From positions 115,795 through 179,794 of the forward strand of contig NVVV01000001.1 of NCBI GenBank assembly GCA_002733495.1: a stretch of DNA of 64,000 nucleotides, given 5' to 3'. The stretch is from Robiginitomaculum sp. (GTDB taxonomy: Bacteria > Pseudomonadota > Alphaproteobacteria > Caulobacterales > Maricaulaceae). This document shows, one piece after another, positions 56,730-64,000 of this stretch (within the stretch, counting starts at the first letter, position 1; each line of letters starts with the position of its first letter). The notes beneath the pieces are model-generated. The model was given only the letters and a program-made list of their open reading frames with translations, made no database searches and was not told the DNA's origin. The position numbers were made by a program, and so were the translations under genes.

Positions 56730-57415
56730 CGGCCCGCCCCATTGGGATAGACCAGCCCCGCAGAAAGGATAAGCTTGGCCCCGGCATCCACCGGCATGTC
56801 CAGATAGGTCAGGTTCTTTTTTTTCTCGTAAATCAGAAAGCCCGACGTTGGGTTAGGCGCAGTCGGGATGAACACCCCCACCACATCTTCGCCTAAAGAG
56901 GCCGCAATTTCACCCTGCGCCGGGGCGGAAACAAAGCCCACCGCATAGGTGCCTTTGCGCGGGTATTCAATCAGCACAACTTTGTCAAAAGACTGTTCCT
57001 GTTGTGAAAGAACGGTTTGCACGATCTGTTTAACCGTGCCGTAAATACTGCTGACCAAAGGCACCCGTTCAACAATACGTTCTCCCATACCAATTAGGGA
57101 ACGGCCAAAAATGTTCGCAGTGATTGCCCCCAGAAAGGTCAGCGCCACCACCGAAATAATAAGCCCAAGGCCCGGTATCGCGACGGGAAGGTAGTTTTCT
57201 GGGTTATATTCAGCCGGTATCAACGGCACCACACGCCCATCCACCCAGCGCAAGAAGCTCCAGACCAGCCACAGGGTCGCACCGATAGGCGCAGACACCA
57301 CTATGCCGGTCAGAAAACTGTTGCGCAGCCATAGCAACAGGCCATGACGTTTGGAAGGTTTAACCAGTGTCGTCTGCTCATGTTCTTCATGCTCTTCATT
57401 ATTTTTATTATGCAT
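56699..57415 (-). CDS. DUF502 family membrane protein
   Basis: FLTGIVVSAPIGATLWLVWSFLRWVD, VPLVSSIYGTVKQIVQTVLS; start chosen at MHNKNNEEHEE; overlaps the recG 3' end by 31 bp. Confidence 0.9.
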   Translation of the reverse strand: MHNKNNEEHEEHEQTTLVKPSKRHGLLLWLRNSFLTGIVVSAPIGATLWLVWSFLRWVDGRVVPLIPAEYNPENYLPVAIPGLGLIISVVALTFLGAITANIFGRSLIGMGERIVERVPLVSSIYGTVKQIVQTVLSQQEQSFDKVVLIEYPRKGTYAVGFVSAPAQGEIAASLGEDVVGVFIPTAPNPTSGFLIYEKKKNLTYLDMPVDAGAKLILSAGLVYPNGAGRQPDESKRTA

Positions 57416-57540
57416 TTTCTCACCAATGATGCGGCCTATGCCGTAAATGGGGTGCAATTGCGCCCAAACAAGTCCACATTTGTCACTCTATATAGACCCT
57501 GTGGCACAATTATGCTCTGATTCGGGCACGGAAATGAGAC

Positions 57541-58722
57541 ATGAACAGACCGAGCGATAAAATCATCCAATACAGCCTTTATGGTGCAGCGGCCTTTGTG
57601 GTCCTTCTGACGCTCTTTGCCTTTGTGTCGCGAGATAATCTTTTTCGATTCCTGAATGATCCGCGCATTCCCTTTCAGACGTATATCCCCCCCGCAGCTC
57701 CGGATTATACCGACCCGGCGGCCTGGCTGATCCCCCCGCAGGCGACCAAAGAGGCCAGCGTTTTTGTGGTGCTGCCCACCAGTTATTGGGGCGGCAAGAA
57801 CTGGAACATGCCATTGGGCAGCGACGTAGGCGTGGCACGCCTGAAACGCGTGGCCCTGCCCAATTGGGCAGCCCCCTTTGCCGATGCAGGCACCATCGCT
57901 GTGCCGCTTTATCGGGCGGCCTCGCTTTATTCCTTTCTCACCGTGCGCGGCGATGCCCGCGAAGCGCGCAGTCTAGCCTATCGCGATGTTCTGACCGCCT
58001 TTGATGTCTTTCTTGCCAAAACCGGCGACAAGGGGCCGATTATACTGGTCGGAGTGGAACAAGGCGGCCTGCATGTGTTGGGCCTGTTACAGGACCGCTT
58101 TAACGATCCCTATGTACGCGAACGGCTGGCCGTCGCCTATGTGGTGGATTTTGCCGTACCGCTGGACCTCTTTGATGGGGCGCTTAGCGGCCTTGCCCCT
58201 TGCGCCAACAAGGAGGATTCGCGCTGCATTGTCACCTATGGCGCGTTTCATCCAAAAGAAAAATCAGAGATCACACGTTTTACCGATCGCAGCATGGTGT
58301 GGGGCCAAAATGGCCTGTTGCAACAGGTCAAGGACCGCCCGCTGGCCTGTGTGAACCCCTTGCTTGGTGGGACCAGCACAGACTTTGCCCCCAAACGCCT
58401 GCACAAGGGCGCCGTCGCCGCCACCGGGCTGGAATGGGGCGCCACACCCGCCCCCATGCCCGCGCAAACCTCGGCGCAGTGCGTGGATGGGATTTTGCTG
58501 GTTGATCGGCCAAAATCACACGCCTTGCGCAAGCCATTGGGGTTTGGCAAACGCTTTAAGCCCGATCCGTTCAATCTTTTTTATGAAGACCTTTCCAGCG
58601 ATGCCAAGCGTCGGGTGGACAATCTGAACAAACGTTTTGCCATTGAGGGCCGTCTGGCTCCGCCCTTTAAAAACGCGATTGAAATCATCGACAGCCCGAT
58701 CCGCAGCGTGCCCGGGGGCTAA
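57541..58722 (+). CDS. DUF3089-like alpha/beta-hydrolase-fold protein, nucleophile Ser apparently replaced by Glu
   Basis: ASVFVVLPTSYWGGKNWN..., IAVPLYRAASLYSF, AYRDVLTAFDVFLAKTGDKGPIILVGVEQGGLHVLGLL. Confidence 0.7.
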   Translation: MNRPSDKIIQYSLYGAAAFVVLLTLFAFVSRDNLFRFLNDPRIPFQTYIPPAAPDYTDPAAWLIPPQATKEASVFVVLPTSYWGGKNWNMPLGSDVGVARLKRVALPNWAAPFADAGTIAVPLYRAASLYSFLTVRGDAREARSLAYRDVLTAFDVFLAKTGDKGPIILVGVEQGGLHVLGLLQDRFNDPYVRERLAVAYVVDFAVPLDLFDGALSGLAPCANKEDSRCIVTYGAFHPKEKSEITRFTDRSMVWGQNGLLQQVKDRPLACVNPLLGGTSTDFAPKRLHKGAVAATGLEWGATPAPMPAQTSAQCVDGILLVDRPKSHALRKPLGFGKRFKPDPFNLFYEDLSSDAKRRVDNLNKRFAIEGRLAPPFKNAIEIIDSPIRSVPGG

Positions 58723-58725
58723 CCT

Positions 58726-59109
58726 TCAGATATTTTGCCCAATCCGCCACAACACGCCCGTGGGATCAATAACAACAAAATCGCGCATGCCCCAAGGCTG
58801 GTCTTCGACCTGGGTAATCTTAACATTATATTTTTCGCCAAGGCCTGATGACATAACTTTCCGGAACCAGGCATCCACATCCTCAACCAACAAATGCATC
58901 ATGAAATTATTTGCGTGATCAGCAACGTAAAAGTCTTGCAACAAGAAGCTGCAATTTCTGTGATGAAAATATGCCATCCCGTCGGAATCCCAGCCTTTGG
59001 TAAAACCCATGTCTTGATAAAATGACTTGGAAAGCTCAAAGTCTTTGCAAGGAATAAACGCCTTGATTTCTACCGATTTCAAATTTCTCATAGTTTTCAC
59101 TTTTATCAT
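58726..59109 (-). CDS. VOC-fold (glyoxalase/bleomycin resistance-like) protein
   Basis: IKAFIPCKDFELSKSFYQDMGFTKGWDSDGMAYFHHRNCSFLLQDF...WGMRDFVVIDPTGVLWRIGQ. Confidence 0.88.
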   Translation of the reverse strand: MIKVKTMRNLKSVEIKAFIPCKDFELSKSFYQDMGFTKGWDSDGMAYFHHRNCSFLLQDFYVADHANNFMMHLLVEDVDAWFRKVMSSGLGEKYNVKITQVEDQPWGMRDFVVIDPTGVLWRIGQNI

Positions 59110-59119
59110 TTGACGTGTT

Positions 59120-60151
59120 TTATCGGCGAGTCGGCGGCGTGATGATGTTTAGCGTTCCGGCCACTTCATTGGTGACATAGATTTTGCCACCAAATTCACG
59201 CATGACAATGGGCTGTTGCCCCGTGACTAGCGCCCCAATGACGGCTTTGCTAGCCATGTCGATCACGCTCACCGTGTCCCCGCCGGCATTGTTGACGTAG
59301 GCAAAACGCCCGCCATCGCCGGTTAAAACCGCAAACGGGCGCGGCCCAAGGCCTGTTGTGCGGTAGGTATCTTGATAATCCCCTGTATTAATCCATAAAA
59401 CCACGTCATTACAGGCCGCCAGATACCATTTTTCGTCGGCGGAGAGATCGCCGCCCTCTGGCTCTGCACAATTGCCAATATGCGCCAGCTCGCGTCCCTG
59501 AACCAGATCATAAACCTGCACAGCATTTTCACCGCGAAGCGGAATAAAGGCGACGGAGCCATCCGCCAGAACCGATGCGGGATATGGGCGTTTTCCGGTT
59601 TTTACAATCTGAATATCTGTGCCGGTTTGCGCATTAAAAAGCGTCAATTGATCAGCAAACTCGCTAACGATTGACCATTTTCCCTGACCTTTATAATTTG
59701 AGAACAAGGACGGACTTTTGCCAGCCTCTATGCTTTGCAAAATTTTGCCGCTTTCATTCACCCGCACCACGGCGGTGCTCATGAATTGCGCCACCCAATA
59801 GCCACCACCCGGTGCCGGACGAGCGTCCAGTGGTGTATTGGCCACCGCAATTGAAGGTAGAAATTCTGGTGCACCGCCAAAGCTATCCAGATCAAGACGC
59901 GCCAGCCTGTCTTCGCCGGAAACCGCAATGACAAGGCTTTGTCCCAATTTCCACATACCATGTGGCGCATCACCGATTTTAATGGGCGAGGACACCCTGA
60001 ACTGGTCAATGATGCTCTTTGTCTTCGCGCCCTGCGCATTTGCCGCCACGGCGCCTATAAGAAAAGCCAGTAACCCGAGAACCAATGTGCGCATGTTTTC
60101 CCCCAAGCATTCAAATGCTATCCTGCATAACCGTATGGGCGAACAAGGCAA
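59120..60151 (-). CDS. YncE-like beta-propeller protein
   Basis: Repeated WD40/YVTN-like blades: GRFAYVNNAGGDTVSVIDMASKAVIGALVTGQQPIVMREFGGKIYVTNEVAGTLNII; signal peptide. Confidence 0.8.
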   Translation of the reverse strand: MPCSPIRLCRIAFECLGENMRTLVLGLLAFLIGAVAANAQGAKTKSIIDQFRVSSPIKIGDAPHGMWKLGQSLVIAVSGEDRLARLDLDSFGGAPEFLPSIAVANTPLDARPAPGGGYWVAQFMSTAVVRVNESGKILQSIEAGKSPSLFSNYKGQGKWSIVSEFADQLTLFNAQTGTDIQIVKTGKRPYPASVLADGSVAFIPLRGENAVQVYDLVQGRELAHIGNCAEPEGGDLSADEKWYLAACNDVVLWINTGDYQDTYRTTGLGPRPFAVLTGDGGRFAYVNNAGGDTVSVIDMASKAVIGALVTGQQPIVMREFGGKIYVTNEVAGTLNIITPPTRR

Positions 60152-60208
60152 GTCGCGCCCATCATCCTTGTCTACAACAACGCGTGAGATAAAGAAATTT
60201 ATCTTTAA

Positions 60209-60610
60209 TTACAACACAGTGGCAACGCGCCCAAGGGCCGCGCGCGCGGCCTCTTCCTGATTGGCTTTGACAAACAGATAATCCGTATCGTGCGTGGAAA
60301 GCGCATAGAGGCTAATGTCGGCCTCGGCCAGCGCGCCGCTAAGCCGTGCCAATATGCCTACCAGCGCAAAATCCAGAACACCCAGCACCCGAAAGCCGAC
60401 CCAGCTGCTTTCGCATTGATCCACCGTCAGGTTTCGCCCTTCAGGGTAGACCAGTGAGAGTTCATCATCGGAACGGGTTACCGAAACGAACCCCTCCCCG
60501 GCAAAAAAATCTACCGGGATAGCGCTTTGAGGTCCAAGACGTGCCACGCAATAGCGCCCGGGCATAAGCGCAAGGCGCAGCGCGGGATCAGACTGTTTTT
60601 GATTTGGCAC
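60209..60610 (-). CDS. ACT-domain-containing small protein
   Basis: GFRVLGVLDFALVGILARLSGALAEADISLYALSTHDTDYLFVKANQEEAARAAL. Confidence 0.88.
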   Translation of the reverse strand: MPNQKQSDPALRLALMPGRYCVARLGPQSAIPVDFFAGEGFVSVTRSDDELSLVYPEGRNLTVDQCESSWVGFRVLGVLDFALVGILARLSGALAEADISLYALSTHDTDYLFVKANQEEAARAALGRVATVL

Positions 60611-62918
60611 GGGATTTTTTACGGGGCTTGGCCGCCGCTTTGCGTTTTGGCTCTTCGGGAAAAATATCGAACTTCAACTTGTCTTTGTCCTCTTGGTCAA
60701 TATCCACTTTCACCAGGCCGCCGTTTTTCAGCTCGCCAAACAAAATGGCGTCTGAAAGCGGTTTCTTGATGTGCTCCTGTATGGTGCGCGACAGGGGTCG
60801 TGCGCCAAAGGCCTCGTCATAGCCCTGGCCACCCAACCAGTCACGGGCGGCGTCGGTAAGCTCGAAGCTGATATTGCGCTCTTCGAGCTGGAATTCCAAC
60901 TGCATCATAAACTTCTCGACCACCCGACCAATGGTATCCTGACCCAGCGCGCTAAAGGCGATGGTGTCATCCAGACGATTGCGAAATTCCGGCGCGAACA
61001 GCCGTTTGATGGCTTCGGTATCTTCGCCTTCGCGCTTGCCCCGGCCAAAGCCGATGGCATTTTTCGCCGCATCGGCCGCCCCGGCATTGGTGGTCATGAT
61101 CAGGATCACATTGCGAAAATCAACGCGCTTGCCGTTAGAATCGGTCAGCGTGCCGTTATCCATCACTTGCAGGAGTATATTGAACACATCGGCATGGGCT
61201 TTTTCGATCTCATCGAGCAACAGCACGCAATGCGGATGCTGATCAACCTGCTGGGTCAGCAAGCCGCCCTGATCAAAGCCGACATAGCCCGGCGGGGCAC
61301 CGATCAGGCGCGCCACGCTGTGCCGTTCCATGTATTCAGACATATCAAAGCGCAACAACTCGACCCCAAGGATCGAAGCCAATTGCCGCGCCACTTCGGT
61401 TTTACCAACCCCGGTGGGGCCGGAAAAGAGGTAACAGCCAATGGGTTTTTCCGGTTCACGCAGACCTGCCCGGGCCATTTTAATGGCCGATGCCACCTGG
61501 GAAATGGCTTTGTCCTGACCAAACACAACACGGGCCAGATCGTCCTTGAGATTGCGCAGAGACTTTTCATCATTCTTGGAGACGGACTTGGCCGGAATGC
61601 GCGCCATTTTGGCGACGATGATCTCTATATCCTTGACGCCAATGGTTTTTTTACGCCGTGAGGGCGGTAATAAACGCTGGCCCGCGCCCACTTCGTCGAT
61701 CACATCAATGGCCTTGTCTGGCAATTTTCGATCATTGATATAACGCGACGACAGGGTCACAGCGGTTTTTAGCGCGTCCAGCGTATAGCGCACATCGTGG
61801 AATTTCTCGAAATAGGGCTTCAAGCCCGCAAGAATTTTGACGGTATCGTCCTCACTGGGTTCCACCACATCAATTTTCTGGAACCGTCGCGCCAGCGCCC
61901 GGTCTTTTTCAAAATGCTGGCGGTGTTCTTTATAGCTGGTCGAGCCCATGCAGCGCAGGGTCCCTGATTGCAGAGCCGGTTTTAGAAGGTTCGAGGCGTC
62001 CATGGCCCCGCCAGACGTGGCCCCGGCCCCAATCACCGTATGAATTTCATCAATAAAGAGGATGGCCCCTTCGGTCGCTTCCAGTTCCTTGACCACGGTT
62101 TTCAGCCGTTCCTCGAAGTCACCGCGATAGCGTGTGCCAGCCAGCAAGGATCCCATATCCAGCGAAAAAATGGTGCATTCACGCAAAATTTCCGGGGTTT
62201 TGCCCTCGATAATATTGCGCGCCAGCCCTTCAGCAATGGCGGTTTTGCCCACGCCGGGATCGCCAACCAGAAGCGGGTTGTTTTTGCGGCGTCGGCACAG
62301 AACCTGAATACAGCGCTCCACCTCAGCGGTGCGGCCAATCAGCGGATCAATATCCCCGGCCCTGGCCTTTTCATTGAGGTTGACGCAATAGCTTTGCAGG
62401 GCCGTTGGCTCTTTTGGCGTTTGAACCTCGTCATCATCATCGTCATCATCAAAGAGCGCGATGGGCGGGCTGTCCTGTCCCTTGGGCACACCGTGGGACA
62501 GATAACGCACCACATCAAAGCGAGTGACATCCACCTCGTGCAAAAAGAACACCGCATGGCTTTCGCGCGCCGCATAAAGCGCAACCAGCACATTGGCACC
62601 AGAGACTTCGTCGCGATTGGCAGACTGGACATGAATAACGGCCCGTTGCACCACTTTGTGAAAACCGGCGGTGGGCCGCGCATCGCCATTGTGGTTTTCC
62701 ACCACCAGAGTTTGCAAATCCCCATCAATGTAGTCCAGCACGCTTTCGCGCAAAGCCTCCATATCCGCTTCGCAGGATTTGAACACCTCAACCGCGTCCT
62801 CATCATCCATCAGGCTGAGCAGCAAATGCTCCAGCGTGACATATTCGTGGCGGCGCGCGTTCGCATAGGCGACGGCGCGTTGCAGGCTTTCTTCAAGGGC
62901 TGGGGTGAATGAGGGCAA
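60588..62918 (-). CDS. clpA: ATP-dependent Clp protease ATP-binding subunit ClpA
   Basis: Two AAA+ domains (GDPGVGKTAIAEGLARNI, SGPTGVGKTEVARQLASILG); next to clpS. Confidence 0.97.
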   Translation of the reverse strand: MPSFTPALEESLQRAVAYANARRHEYVTLEHLLLSLMDDEDAVEVFKSCEADMEALRESVLDYIDGDLQTLVVENHNGDARPTAGFHKVVQRAVIHVQSANRDEVSGANVLVALYAARESHAVFFLHEVDVTRFDVVRYLSHGVPKGQDSPPIALFDDDDDDDEVQTPKEPTALQSYCVNLNEKARAGDIDPLIGRTAEVERCIQVLCRRRKNNPLLVGDPGVGKTAIAEGLARNIIEGKTPEILRECTIFSLDMGSLLAGTRYRGDFEERLKTVVKELEATEGAILFIDEIHTVIGAGATSGGAMDASNLLKPALQSGTLRCMGSTSYKEHRQHFEKDRALARRFQKIDVVEPSEDDTVKILAGLKPYFEKFHDVRYTLDALKTAVTLSSRYINDRKLPDKAIDVIDEVGAGQRLLPPSRRKKTIGVKDIEIIVAKMARIPAKSVSKNDEKSLRNLKDDLARVVFGQDKAISQVASAIKMARAGLREPEKPIGCYLFSGPTGVGKTEVARQLASILGVELLRFDMSEYMERHSVARLIGAPPGYVGFDQGGLLTQQVDQHPHCVLLLDEIEKAHADVFNILLQVMDNGTLTDSNGKRVDFRNVILIMTTNAGAADAAKNAIGFGRGKREGEDTEAIKRLFAPEFRNRLDDTIAFSALGQDTIGRVVEKFMMQLEFQLEERNISFELTDAARDWLGGQGYDEAFGARPLSRTIQEHIKKPLSDAILFGELKNGGLVKVDIDQEDKDKLKFDIFPEEPKRKAAAKPRKKSRAKSKTV

Positions 62919-62941
62919 TAATATCTCCGGTTATTCGTGGT

Positions 62942-63325
62942 TCAGGCTTTTTCCATCGTGCATTGCAAAGGGTGTTCGTGTTGGCGCGCAAGGGCATCAA
63001 CCTGCGCCACCTTGGTCTCGGCCACATCAAAGGAATAGACGCCGCAAACCCCGACGCCGCTTTGGTGCACGTTTAGCATCACCGCCACAGCTTCATCACG
63101 GGTTTTGTGGAAAATCTGCTCCAGAATTTCGACAACAAATTCCATCGGCGTGTAATCATCATTAATCAGCAAAACCCGATACATGGAGGGACGCCGGGTA
63201 CGCGTGCGCGTCTTTTCAACGACACCGATCTGGGGGCCATCGCCCTCGTCATGGTCGTTCTTATCGCCCGCTATAATGTTTTTTCGCTCACTCACGCTTA
63301 TTTTCCGCCACCTGAATACCATCAA
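62942..63325 (-). CDS. clpS: ATP-dependent Clp protease adaptor ClpS
   Basis: [59 protein letters not shown]; a GTG at 63295 (VSERKN) may be the real start. Confidence 0.95.
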   Translation of the reverse strand: MMVFRWRKISVSERKNIIAGDKNDHDEGDGPQIGVVEKTRTRTRRPSMYRVLLINDDYTPMEFVVEILEQIFHKTRDEAVAVMLNVHQSGVGVCGVYSFDVAETKVAQVDALARQHEHPLQCTMEKA

Positions 63326-63458
63326 CCTGCATCATAGATATAAATAGGTTAGTTGTGGCCGATGAAAAGAGCAAATACTGGCAATTTTACGGCAAAGCGT
63401 GAAATGGGGCGTAATTATCTGTTTTGGGTTGAAATATTTCTGCCTTGGCCAGCCCTAC

Positions 63459-63491
63459 AAAAAAAGCGCCGCACGTTCGCACGACGCCTTT
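63459..63491 (-). terminator. Rho-independent terminator downstream of the M23 peptidase ORF
   Basis: Reverse strand: aaggcgtcgtgcgaacgtgcggcgcttttttt. Confidence 0.65.
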
Positions 63492-63508
63492 AACTGCTTG
63501 AACTCTGC

Positions 63509-63910
63509 TTATTGCTGGACCGGCCAGACGTTAAGCGGGTCTACCCGCTCGCCAGCCTTGAATGTCTCTATATGCACGTGCGGGCCAGTGCTTTTGCCAG
63601 TATTACCAACGGCGGCAATACGCATGCCTTTCTGGACGCGTTGCCCCTGTTGAACCTCATAGCTATCAAGATGCGCGAACAGTGTTTGTGTTTTGCTAGA
63701 CGATTGAAAGACCAGCACTTTGCCATAGGCAGGCTTGCCATCATAAATATCCGTCGCGGCGACAATGACCCCATTGCTGGGTGCATATATTGGCGTGCCC
63801 TGAGGAGCGGCAATGTCTATACCATTATGCTTTTTTGCCTTGCCCGTTTTAAACGGATCATACGACTTGCCATAAGGCGCGCTTATATGGCCCGAAACCA
63901 TAAAACACAA
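63509..63910 (-). CDS. M23 (LytM/Gly-Gly) peptidase domain, possibly N-terminally truncated
   Basis: SGHISAPYGKSYDPFKTGKAKKHNGIDIAAPQGTPIYAPSNG...KTQTLFAHLDSYEVQQGQRVQKGMRIAAVGNTGKSTGPHVHIE; begins with TTG, no signal peptide, in-frame TAG just upstream. Confidence 0.75.
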   Translation of the reverse strand: MCFMVSGHISAPYGKSYDPFKTGKAKKHNGIDIAAPQGTPIYAPSNGVIVAATDIYDGKPAYGKVLVFQSSSKTQTLFAHLDSYEVQQGQRVQKGMRIAAVGNTGKSTGPHVHIETFKAGERVDPLNVWPVQQ

Positions 63911-63913
63911 GGT

Positions 63914-63947
63914 GCTAACCTAGATAAGAAGGATTATCTAGGTTAGC
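63914..63947. repeat. Perfect 14-bp inverted repeat upstream of the M23 ORF
   Basis: gctaacctagataa-gaagga-ttatctaggttagc, followed by ggaatgac as in family B ends; coordinates within a few nt. Confidence 0.85.
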
Positions 63948-64000
63948 GGAATGACAAGAAGGCGTTGTAAAATAAGCATATATAAGCAATCAAAGTTGCT

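Noticed and set aside
62440-62460. Poly-Asp tract (DDDDDDDE) in ClpA encoded by a cat/cgt triplet run
   Set aside because: It lies in the flexible linker after the N-domain; a simple triplet expansion in an unconstrained region is a sufficient explanation.

Overview
The window is about 64 kb of an alphaproteobacterial-type chromosome, dominated by housekeeping genes in recognisable conserved clusters. These are: holC-pepA; lptF-lptG-lptD-surA-pdxA-rsmA; gmk-yicC-mltG-fabF-acpP-fabG-fabD; rpsF-rpsR-rplI; a pyruvate dehydrogenase/lpd region with ftsB, eno and rpmF; an ABC ATPase plus an ABC-permease/M1-peptidase fusion, followed by tdk; mfd-sdhE divergent from recG; and clpS-clpA. I found no CRISPR array, prophage, IS transposase, rRNA or tRNA, and no clear defence system, secondary-metabolite cluster or obviously novel multi-gene system. 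The most interesting signals are small. (1) Three families of palindromic dispersed repeats occur, and copies are embedded in frame in the coding sequences of pdhB, pdhC and a TPR protein. (2) A diverged duplication of the rplI 3' end plus its terminator flanks one such palindromic element. (3) A hairpin upstream of rpsF matches the known S6:S18 autoregulatory RNA architecture. (4) A DUF3089-like hydrolase appears to have lost its nucleophile serine (GVEQGG), and a CobT homologue has GDGSG where the catalytic Glu motif is expected. (5) Accessory genes are inserted into the normally compact PDH and recG/sdhE/mfd neighbourhoods. (6) The tdk ribosome-binding site lies at the base of a strong hairpin. 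Family assignments come from reading the translations and remembered motifs; no database search was run.
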